Source: Pseudomonas frederiksbergensis (GTDB taxonomy: Bacteria; Pseudomonadota; Gammaproteobacteria; Pseudomonadales; Pseudomonadaceae). Taken from it: DNA of 64,000 nucleotides. The notes below the pieces were generated by a model. The model had not been told where the DNA came from. It saw only the letters and a list, made by a program, of their open reading frames with translations, and did not search any database. Where the stretch lies: NCBI RefSeq assembly GCF_035751725.1, contig NZ_CP142104.1, positions 2,418,001 to 2,482,000 of the forward strand, read 5' to 3'. Position numbers and translations under genes: made by a program. Positions 46,083-52,922 of the stretch are shown here, piece after piece (positions within the stretch are counted from its first letter, which is position 1; every line of letters starts with the position of its first letter).

Positions 46083-46522
46083 GTCTGCACGGCCAATACG
46101 ATTCCCAGAACATCTTCGCGATGATCCTTCGCGGCGAAGCCCCTGCCTACAAGATCTACGAAGATGACGATGTGCTGGCCTTCCTCGACATCTTTCCCCA
46201 ATCACGCGGCCATGTGCTGGTCATTCCCAAGGCGGCCCAGGCCCGCAATATCCTCGATGTCGACCCGGCAGTCCTCGGCACGATGATGGCGGCGGTGCAA
46301 CGCCTTACCCGCGTCATCGTCGACGAGTTGCAGCCGGACGGCGTGCAGATCGCCCAATTCAACGGCGCGCCGGCTGGCCAGACGGTCTTTCACATCCATG
46401 TGCATATCGTTCCGCGTTGGGAAGGACAGGCGCCTGGGGTACACGGGCAAGGGAAAGCCGATCCGAAGGAGCTCGAGGCGTTGCAGGCGCGGTTGGTGGG
46501 GCGTATTCGTTCGGGGGGCTGA
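46079..46522 (+). CDS. HIT-family hydrolase
   Basis: 147 aa. The histidine triad is intact: GQTVFHIHVHIVPRW (His-x-His-x-His-xx), with the N-terminal DDDVLAFLDIFPQSRGHVLVIPK of the HINT/Fhit-like bacterial group. Hydrolyses nucleotide phosphoramidates or dinucleotides. It overlaps the response regulator by ATGA, so it is co-translated with a signalling pair; whether that is functional is unknown. Confidence 0.9.
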   Translation: MSLHGQYDSQNIFAMILRGEAPAYKIYEDDDVLAFLDIFPQSRGHVLVIPKAAQARNILDVDPAVLGTMMAAVQRLTRVIVDELQPDGVQIAQFNGAPAGQTVFHIHVHIVPRWEGQAPGVHGQGKADPKELEALQARLVGRIRSGG

Positions 46523-46539
46523 GGCCGTAGCGCTTGTCC

Positions 46540-47409
46540 TCATTGCAGCGGGACATACACATCGGTTTGCCATTGATCCTGTGGCGTCTCGGGATAGGCG
46601 CTCAGGTAATGGAAGAACAGCGGCTGGTCGCGAAATTCTTCGCCGCTCGCGGGCAGCCAGTCGCGGTAGATCGGGTAGATCGTTTCGCCGATGTGATCAG
46701 GTGACCCCACGTGGCGAACCACGACGTAACGTCCGCCGGGGATGATGAGCGGCTGGACACCGAACGCATTCGGCGCTACATCCCCACTAATCTCACCGCA
46801 GATCGCGAAGCGGAAAGCGTGTGGCGGTGTGGTATCAGGGTTGCCATAGGGAATGCCGAACGTACGGCTCGATGCCACCGGCGACTGCCCGCTCTGCATG
46901 CGCCATTGGACGAACTGGCGCACGCTTTCGTTGACCAGCCCAGCCGGTCCACGATGTTCCAGCGCGGCGACCTTGACTTCAGGGAGTTCGATGATTCGAA
47001 CTTGCATGAGGATATTCCTTGAAAAGTGGGGGATGGCGAACACCGTATTCCAGACCTGCCAGCTTGGGTTCTTCCTGAACACGCTTGGCGCCATGCCGAA
47101 CGCTCGACCGAACGCCCTGGAAAATGCCTCGGGGCTTTTAAAACCCGCATCCAGCGCGGCGTCCAATACCGAGTAACCGGCAAGGGCGACCAACTGATGT
47201 GCCGCGCGTCGCAGCCGCATCAGATGCACATAACGCGAAACGGGCACGCCCATGAACGCCGTGAACTGCCGGTGGAAGTGATAAGCCGAGAAGTTCGCCA
47301 CGTCACTCAACGCCTTCACCGAAAGATCACCTTCGAGATTGGCGTCGATGTAGGCCAAGACGGCGTCGAAGCGTTTTTTGTAAGCGAAATCGCTCGGTTG
47401 TTCAGGCAC
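46540..47409 (-). CDS. AraC-family regulator with GyrI-like effector domain
   Basis: 289 aa. AraC double HTH at residues 10-110 (VKALSDVANFSAYHFHRQF, DAALDAGFKSPEAFSRAFGR), then a SmbC/GyrI-like domain at 130-289 (VKVAALEHRGPAGLVNES, IIPGGRYVVVRHVGSPDHI). Such Rob/BmrR-like proteins respond to hydrophobic drugs or toxins. It is convergent with the HIT gene. Confidence 0.9.
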   Translation of the reverse strand: MPEQPSDFAYKKRFDAVLAYIDANLEGDLSVKALSDVANFSAYHFHRQFTAFMGVPVSRYVHLMRLRRAAHQLVALAGYSVLDAALDAGFKSPEAFSRAFGRAFGMAPSVFRKNPSWQVWNTVFAIPHFSRNILMQVRIIELPEVKVAALEHRGPAGLVNESVRQFVQWRMQSGQSPVASSRTFGIPYGNPDTTPPHAFRFAICGEISGDVAPNAFGVQPLIIPGGRYVVVRHVGSPDHIGETIYPIYRDWLPASGEEFRDQPLFFHYLSAYPETPQDQWQTDVYVPLQ

Positions 47410-47740
47410 GGATAATGGCTCTTGGAAATGCGGTCCGTGTAGAGTCGACTATCGGCCACGGGCCTGCCTAGCCGTGTTTGCTCAAAGAGCGTAGCTCGGC
47501 ACTAGGCTCTGTACGAAATGTATCCGCACTCACCCATACTGCGTTGAAACGGGGCTCGGAATGCTCATGTACTCCAGTACACTGCGCTTCCTCGCCCCGT
47601 TTCGCCTTGTCTGGCCTTCGCGCGAACACATTTCGTACAGACCCTAGCAGCGTTCTCCGGCAAGCGTCAGCAACGAAAGGCCAGTGTTACGCCCGTCGTT
47701 CATCCATGATGTTTCGATCCTGGTTGATGATGCACTTGGC
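47410..47740. other. Intergenic region around the palindromic element
   Basis: 331 bp without a gene. It contains the 146-bp palindromic element (separate entry). The flanks (47410-47501 and 47648-47740) show nothing recognisable. Confidence 0.5.
47502..47647. mobile_element. MITE-like palindromic element with 20-bp inverted ends
   Basis: The ends CTAGGCTCTGTACGAAATGT and ACATTTCGTACAGACCCTAG match as inverted repeats except one base. The inner pairs GAAACGGGGC (47546-47555)/GCCCCGTTTC (47594-47603) and TGTACT/AGTACA (47568-47581) share the same centre (47574.5), so the whole 146 bp is one interrupted palindrome. CTAG occurs at both outer edges and may be a target duplication. There is no transposase inside; a non-autonomous element is likely. 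Confidence 0.7.
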
Positions 47741-48067
47741 TTAAACGCTGAGATGACGCTTCACCGCGTCTTCGAGTATGTCTACCAACTCCGGATCCAT
47801 GTAGCGATAGTCGTCGGGAATATCCAAGGTATGGATCCGCTTGTATTCAAGCAGTCGGGAATATTCGGCCTGCAAGCGATTCAGGTGTTTGCGTTCCATG
47901 ACAAAAATGATGTCGGCCCAGCGAATGTCCGCTGGGCCGATGTGCCTGCGCGCGTTAGGGCTGGTGCCCGCCGAGCGGACACTGAAGCCCGGGCGGCGGC
48001 GCCAGATTGCCTCCGCCGTGGGGCTGCGCCACTGGTTACGACTGCAGACGAACAGAAGGTTTGTCAC
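47741..48067 (-). CDS. Low-molecular-weight protein-tyrosine-phosphatase-like protein
   Basis: 108 aa, shorter than typical LMW-PTPs (about 145-160). The phosphate loop is CSRNQWRS with Cys8 and Arg14 (C-x5-R) plus Ser15, and an acidic region DIPDDYRYMD lies near the end, where the general acid could sit. Start is a GTG at 48067 overlapping the stop of the upstream 65-aa gene (GTGA), so the two are coupled. A phosphatase or a related arsenate-type role is inferred. Confidence 0.8.
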   Translation of the reverse strand: MTNLLFVCSRNQWRSPTAEAIWRRRPGFSVRSAGTSPNARRHIGPADIRWADIIFVMERKHLNRLQAEYSRLLEYKRIHTLDIPDDYRYMDPELVDILEDAVKRHLSV

Positions 48068-48261
48068 ACTTGATCCAACAGTTGGCGAGTGCTGCTGATG
48101 GGATAGCTCATGCCGAGTTGACGTGCCCTGGCGAGCTTGTCGGCACGGGTATACATGAGCTTCCAGTTTTTTTCCGGCTTGAACTCCGGCCGACGAGCCG
48201 GTTTGTCATTACCGTGTTTACGACGGGCCTGCGTACGCCGCCAGGCGCGGCTTCTTTCCAT
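48064..48261 (-). CDS. Small basic hypothetical protein coupled to the LMW-phosphatase gene
   Basis: 65 aa, highly basic (starts MERSRAWRRTQARRKHGNDK) and soluble, with no domain I recognise. ATG 48261 has a GAGGAAACAAACC ribosome site; the frame continues upstream but without a comparable site. Its stop overlaps the phosphatase GTG by four bases. The Arg/Lys content suggests nucleic acid or ribosome contact (inference). Confidence 0.65.
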   Translation of the reverse strand: MERSRAWRRTQARRKHGNDKPARRPEFKPEKNWKLMYTRADKLARARQLGMSYPISSTRQLLDQV

Positions 48262-48541
48262 GGTTTGTTTCCTCGTGAGTACCGGGTTCAGCAGCCGCGG
48301 TAATACGAGTCGGAACCGCATAAGCAGGAATATGGGCAATGGCTAGGCCTCGTCCCGATTTCGGCATCGGCTGCGTGCATCACTCAATCTGACACTACTC
48401 CAGGTAATACTTATCCCATCCTTGCGAATCAACGGGCCGCCGGGGAGTTTGGTCACGCCCCGGTCATGCCCACCTGAAGCAGGCTGCGCCGGGTGAGGCA
48501 GGCTGGTGACCTTGAAGCGGATGGCGCTTTCACGTCATCGA

Positions 48542-49195
48542 TCATGCGGCACCCTTGAGTTGGGAATCGAAAATGATCTGTACCGCCGGGCTTCGAAGCA
48601 GGCTCGCCGGGGTGACGGTACGGCGTTGCCAAGGAATCCGGCCAAAGTACCACAGCCGCCAGAACGCGAGATTTGGATCAGCGTTGTCTTGCAGCAAGGT
48701 CGCGAACGTTTCCACGTGGCCGACCTGGATATTGGTCGCTTCTTCGATGACCTCACGAACGAAACGAGAACAGAACTGGCGCCGCGAGCTGATGTTGAAG
48801 CCGGTGTCATAGAACGTGCCTAGCCGGTGATCAGTTGCCCTTCGCAGCGCCTTGCGCTGGATGTTGGAGAGCGGGTGCGTGAGCCTCGTGACTGCGCAGT
48901 GTCCGTGTTCGGAGCGCTGCAGAAAGCGGGAGAGCGAGGTGGTGCGCGAAAACGGAAAGGTACTTTCGGCGATCAACGGCTCATCGCCGCTGTCGTCGAC
49001 CACCAAGCCGACGTGGTTCGTCCATGCGTTCGTCGCGTTGGCGACCTCCAGGAACGGGCGTGCGGTGACGCGGATAAACACCATGTCGCCAATTCGCAGG
49101 TCATCCGCGAGTGGCCCACCGGGTGCTGGGGAATCAAGTGCTGCGGTTTTGTTGATAAACATGCTGGTCGCTCGGCTGTCTGGAGTTTTCAGCAT
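48542..49195 (-). CDS. YiiX/YebB-like NlpC/P60-related cysteine hydrolase
   Basis: 217 aa. Pattern RIGDMVFIRV, then TNHVGLVVDDSG (His61), FYDTGF and RQFCSRFV (Cys) matches permuted NlpC/P60 YiiX-type hydrolases, which act on amide or lipid bonds. No signal peptide; start could be 49195 or 49162 (MFINKTAAL). Divergent from the XRE gene, with the palindrome at 49247 between them. Confidence 0.8.
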   Translation of the reverse strand: MLKTPDSRATSMFINKTAALDSPAPGGPLADDLRIGDMVFIRVTARPFLEVANATNAWTNHVGLVVDDSGDEPLIAESTFPFSRTTSLSRFLQRSEHGHCAVTRLTHPLSNIQRKALRRATDHRLGTFYDTGFNISSRRQFCSRFVREVIEEATNIQVGHVETFATLLQDNADPNLAFWRLWYFGRIPWQRRTVTPASLLRSPAVQIIFDSQLKGAA

Positions 49196-49246
49196 GGGGA
49201 GGAGGTGGCGTATTTCGCAACGTTCTAATCATAATTTCGCTAAGCT

Positions 49247-49261
49247 GATACCAACGGTATC
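49247..49261. promoter_or_regulatory. GATACC-AAC-GGTATC palindrome, candidate operator
   Basis: A perfect 6-bp inverted repeat with a three-base spacer lies 14 bp before the XRE gene start and 52 bp before the divergent YiiX-like gene. It covers the likely ribosome/promoter region, fitting autorepression (inference). Confidence 0.45.
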
Positions 49262-49275
49262 GGATATCAATACTT

Positions 49276-50010
49276 ATGACTCAAATTGTCCAACTCATCT
49301 CCACCCTGAAAAAGCGCCTCAAGGCTGCCGGCCTGACCTATCGCGACGTGGCCCAAGCGCTCGACCTGTCGGAGCCCAGCGTCAAGCGATTGCTGGCCAG
49401 CGGACGCCTGACAGTCGAACGCCTGGCCCAGCTCTGTGAACTGCTGGGCATGACGATGGCTGAATTGCTTGAGGAGGCGGAGCGATCGACCCCACGCCTG
49501 CAAATGCTGACGCGGGAACAGGAAACGCAACTGGTTTCAAACGAAAAGCTCTTGCTGGTGGCGGTGTGTGCGCTGAATCACTGGTCGCTGGACGACATCG
49601 TGTCTGCCTACAGCGTTACCAAAGCCGAATGCATCAGCCACTTGATTGTGCTGGAACGGATGGGACTGGCGGACCTGAAGCCGGGAAATCGCATCAGGCT
49701 GCTGGTAGCGCGGGATTTTGATTGGCTGCCGGACGGCCCTATCCGAGGGTTCTTCCTCAAACAGGGCTTGCCGGACTTCATGGCCAGCCGATTCGACAGC
49801 CCCGACGAAACCCTGCACTTCGCCCATGGCATGCTGACCCATCCCGCTTACGCCCAGTTGCAAGCCGAAATCCACAAATTGCGCAGCAAGCTGGCGGCGC
49901 TTCACGACGAATCGTTGACCGCGCCGCTGTCCGAAAAACGGGGGACTGCCTTGTTGCTAGCGATGCGCGTCTGGGAGCCGCAGGTGTTCAGGAAGCTCAA
50001 ACGGGGTTAA
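49276..50010 (+). CDS. XRE-family regulator with long C-terminal domain
   Basis: 244 aa. HTH_3 at residues 5-65 (LKAAGLTYRDVAQALDLSEP, VKRLLASGRLTVERL, LCELLGMTMAELL). Then a HTH-like middle (LNHWSLDDIVSAYSVTKAEC) and a C-terminal domain of unknown role. Divergent from the YiiX-like gene. Confidence 0.85.
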   Translation: MTQIVQLISTLKKRLKAAGLTYRDVAQALDLSEPSVKRLLASGRLTVERLAQLCELLGMTMAELLEEAERSTPRLQMLTREQETQLVSNEKLLLVAVCALNHWSLDDIVSAYSVTKAECISHLIVLERMGLADLKPGNRIRLLVARDFDWLPDGPIRGFFLKQGLPDFMASRFDSPDETLHFAHGMLTHPAYAQLQAEIHKLRSKLAALHDESLTAPLSEKRGTALLLAMRVWEPQVFRKLKRG

Positions 50011-50048
50011 TCGAAAAGGAGCAGTGACTTATCGGGCTGGAACCAGGA

Positions 50049-51077
50049 TCACTTCAGATTGCTCTGGAAGAAGCGCGTCAACTTATCGAAAGGAATCAGA
50101 TCGACCCGATCATACAGATCGACATGCCCGGCCCCAGGAATGATCACCAGTTCCTTGGGCTGGCCGGCAAGTTTGTAGGCCTCTTCGCTGAACTCCCTGG
50201 AGTGCGCATCGGCGCCCGCGATGAAGAGCATCGGATGGGGCGAAACGGTCTCGATGTCATTGAGTGGGTAGAAGTTCATGAACTTGATGTTGCTGGTCAG
50301 CGTCGGGTGCGTGGTCAGGTCCCTGGACGAGCTCGATGGCGTGAACTCGCCGCGTGGCGTGCGGTAGAAATCGAAGAATTCGCGTTGGATCGGATGGGTA
50401 TTTTCATCCAACTGATGCACCGTACCGCTGGTGTACAGCGTTTCACCGCCAGCGAACTCCACGTTACGCTGCTGTGTTGCTTGGGCAATGATGGCTCGGC
50501 GTTGATCGAGCGTCTGGGAGTGCTTCAACCCGTTGCGATTGACGCCGCCCATGTCATACATGCTCACAGTCGCAATGGCTTTCATGCGTGGGTCGATCTT
50601 GGCGGCGCTGATCACGAAGCTGCCGCTGCCACAGATGCCGATGACGCCAATCCGCTCCTTGTCGACGAAAGGCTGGGCGCTGAGAAAATCCACGGCGGCG
50701 CTGAAGTCCTCAGCGTAGATATCCGGCGAGACCGCGTTGCGTGGCCGCCCCTCGCTTTCGCCCCAGAATGAAAGATCCAGGGAAAGCGTCACGAAGCCTT
50801 TTTCCGCCATCTTCGTGGCATAGAGATTGGCGCTTTGCTCCTTAACCGCCCCCATCGGGTGGCCCACGACAATTGCCGGACTGCTGGTCTTGCCGTTGAG
50901 TTTTTTCGGGATGAACAGGTTGCCCGCGACGTTCATTTGATACTGGTTCTTGAAATTGACCTTTTGCACGATCACTTCATCGCTGGTGTAGAAGTTGTCT
51001 GCGCCGTTTGACATATCGGCTCCTATCGCTGAAAGAGACGTGACGAAAAGCGTTAATAAAACGAGGATTTTTTTCAT
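50049..51077 (-). CDS. Exported alpha/beta hydrolase (DLH-like)
   Basis: 342 aa. Signal peptide (MKKILVLLTLFVTSLSAIGA) precedes an alpha/beta hydrolase: IVVGHPMGAVKEQ, nucleophile Ser in GVIGICGSGSF (G-x-C-G-S-G), and His in IIPGAGHVDLYD. The TSDEVIVQKVNFKNQYQMNVAGN start is that of the 'alpha/beta hydrolase' group often annotated near stress or efflux genes. Substrate unknown. Probably transcribed together with, and just downstream of, the cyclophilin-like gene. Confidence 0.85.
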   Translation of the reverse strand: MKKILVLLTLFVTSLSAIGADMSNGADNFYTSDEVIVQKVNFKNQYQMNVAGNLFIPKKLNGKTSSPAIVVGHPMGAVKEQSANLYATKMAEKGFVTLSLDLSFWGESEGRPRNAVSPDIYAEDFSAAVDFLSAQPFVDKERIGVIGICGSGSFVISAAKIDPRMKAIATVSMYDMGGVNRNGLKHSQTLDQRRAIIAQATQQRNVEFAGGETLYTSGTVHQLDENTHPIQREFFDFYRTPRGEFTPSSSSRDLTTHPTLTSNIKFMNFYPLNDIETVSPHPMLFIAGADAHSREFSEEAYKLAGQPKELVIIPGAGHVDLYDRVDLIPFDKLTRFFQSNLK

Positions 51078-51096
51078 GGGGGCCTGTCGATGTGGG

Positions 51097-51582
51097 TTAT
51101 CGATCGTGGGTAAACGTCACTTTCACGGACTCCGGCCCCAGGGCTTGGGCGAGACCAGAGGCGTCGTTGATATGACCCAGGCGCGTATACGCGTAGGTTG
51201 AGTCGAAGTCCTTGTAGAACACGACCAGGGTGTCCTTGCCGTACAGCATCAGGTCACCGTTGCGGATCGTTCCCGGCCTGCTCGCCTTGGCGGGTAGCGG
51301 TTGGGGTAGGGTTGCGTATTTCTCGTTGCGATTGAGATCGCTCATCTCCAGCGCCAGCGGCAATAGCCCGGCAAGCGCCCGGGCGGCAGCGCTGTCGGTC
51401 AAGGTGATGGCGAAGCGCTGTTCACCGACGCTCATCCACATAGCCGTTTCCTCCGTTGCGGAAGATGCCGACGCGGCGCCGTTGATCGTTGCGTAGCTGC
51501 CAAGCACGAGCATCACCAGCAACAACAAAAGCCGGGCCGACCTCATCGCAGTTGTCCATGGGTTTCTATTCATGGGGCACAT
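51097..51582 (-). CDS. Cyclophilin-like-fold exported protein
   Basis: 161 aa. Signal-like N-terminus (ARLLLLLVMLVLGSYATINGA), then the small cyclophilin-like beta barrel (MWMSVGEQRFAITLTDSAAA, LPLALEMSDLNRNEKYATLP, GDLMLYGKDTLVVFYKDFDST, YAYTRLGHI). These domains occur alone in periplasmic proteins and may bind small ligands; peptidyl-prolyl isomerase activity is not expected. It lies 19 bp upstream of the alpha/beta hydrolase gene and is divergent from the LysR regulator. Confidence 0.8.
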   Translation of the reverse strand: MCPMNRNPWTTAMRSARLLLLLVMLVLGSYATINGAASASSATEETAMWMSVGEQRFAITLTDSAAARALAGLLPLALEMSDLNRNEKYATLPQPLPAKASRPGTIRNGDLMLYGKDTLVVFYKDFDSTYAYTRLGHINDASGLAQALGPESVKVTFTHDR

Positions 51583-51671
51583 GGTGACCGGTGGGCAGTG
51601 GTGCGACTAGCTAATTAATGCTTAATAGGGTTATAAGCATGGCTAATCAATCCGCTTGAAGTGCTTTCGCC

Positions 51672-52601
51672 ATGGTCAAAAGAAATCTCAACGATCTGCT
51701 GTCTTTCGTCACGGTGGCGAGGGAGGGCAGCTTCACCCGGGCTGCCGGCGCATTGGGCGTCACCCAGTCGGCTCTGAGCCAGGCGATCAGTGGTCTTGAA
51801 GCACGCCTGCAGATCCGCTTGCTCACGCGGACCACCCGCAGCGTTTCGCCGACCATTGCGGGCGAACGCCTGCTGCACGCCATCGGCAATCGTTTCGATG
51901 AGATCGAAACCGAGTTGGATAGGCTCACGGAAATGCGCGACAAGCCCGCCGGCATCGTCCGCATCACCTGCGGCGACCATGTCTTGCGCACCACCTTGCT
52001 GCCGAAACTGACCGGGTTGCTGCACGACTACCCGGATATCAACGTCGAGTTTGATGTCAGCTACGGCTTTCGTGACATCGTCGCCGACCGTTTCGATGCA
52101 GGGGTGCGTTTGGGCGACACCATCGACAAGGACATGGTGGCGGTGCCGATCGGCCCACCCTTGCGGATGGGCGCCGTGGCTTCGCCAGAGTACTTCGCCA
52201 GCCGCCCCATCCCCGGGCATCCTCGCGACCTGATGAACCATCGCTGTATCAACCAGCGCATGCCGACCTCCGGCGGGCTCTATGTCTGGGATTTCGAGCA
52301 ACGCGGCAAGCAAGTAAACGTGCGGGTGGACGGCCAGCTCATCTTCAACACGTCGACGCACATCGTGCAGGCGGCAGTGGCCGGGCTGGGCATTGCCTAC
52401 CTGCCGGAAGAAGAATTTGAACCGTACCTTCAGGAGGGTCGGTTGGTGCGGGTATTGGAAGCGTGGTGCCCGCCATTCTCCGGCTACTATTTGTACTATC
52501 CGAGCCGGCGACAACCGTCACCTGCATTTACACTGGTTGCCAATGCGTTGCGCAAGGACGCCCAGGGGGATGCCTCGAAACCTTTGCCTGCTGGCCCGTA
52601 A
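51672..52601 (+). CDS. LysR-family transcriptional regulator
   Basis: 309 aa. HTH at residues 1-60 (LLSFVTVAREGSFTRAAGAL, VTQSALSQAISGLEARL), then a full LysR substrate domain (GIVRITCGDHVLRTTLLPKL; GLGIAYLPEEEFEPYLQEG). It is divergent from the cyclophilin-like/hydrolase pair, probably its target. Effector unknown. Confidence 0.9.
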   Translation: MVKRNLNDLLSFVTVAREGSFTRAAGALGVTQSALSQAISGLEARLQIRLLTRTTRSVSPTIAGERLLHAIGNRFDEIETELDRLTEMRDKPAGIVRITCGDHVLRTTLLPKLTGLLHDYPDINVEFDVSYGFRDIVADRFDAGVRLGDTIDKDMVAVPIGPPLRMGAVASPEYFASRPIPGHPRDLMNHRCINQRMPTSGGLYVWDFEQRGKQVNVRVDGQLIFNTSTHIVQAAVAGLGIAYLPEEEFEPYLQEGRLVRVLEAWCPPFSGYYLYYPSRRQPSPAFTLVANALRKDAQGDASKPLPAGP

Positions 52602-52706
52602 GACCAAAAAGCACCAGCCGTCGTTTTCAGAGTGCTGTTGGCGGCTGGCCCTTTGAAGGTCGCTCCCTATGAAGCGATGTCTGATACAGAAACCGTTTTG
52701 GTGTCG

Positions 52707-52922
52707 CTATAAATAAATAAAAGCAAGAAGGATTAGGTCGAGTCCTAGGATGACTCTGCCAAAATTGCAGAGATTTCCAACGCTTTCTTTATAGCTATTC
52801 TTATAGAGGCACCACCATGGTCCGGCCACTACAATACTTTGGCCATTTTTTGCATGGGGATACGCCATTATCATCAGGCTTATATAAGTCAAGCCCAGTA
52901 ACGAAAAAACATATGTGATCAT
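52707..52922 (-). CDS. Small two-TM membrane protein, candidate Rhs immunity protein
   Basis: 71 aa. Residues 1-20 (MITYVFSLLGLTYISLMIMA) and 52-71 (VILGLDLILLAFIYL) are hydrophobic segments flanking a loop with GPWWCLYKNSYKES. ATG overlaps the Rhs stop as ATGA, so the two are translationally coupled. In polymorphic toxin loci this slot normally holds the immunity gene. No family is recognised; the AT-rich composition differs from surrounding genes. Confidence 0.6.
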   Translation of the reverse strand: MITYVFSLLGLTYISLMIMAYPHAKNGQSIVVAGPWWCLYKNSYKESVGNLCNFGRVILGLDLILLAFIYL

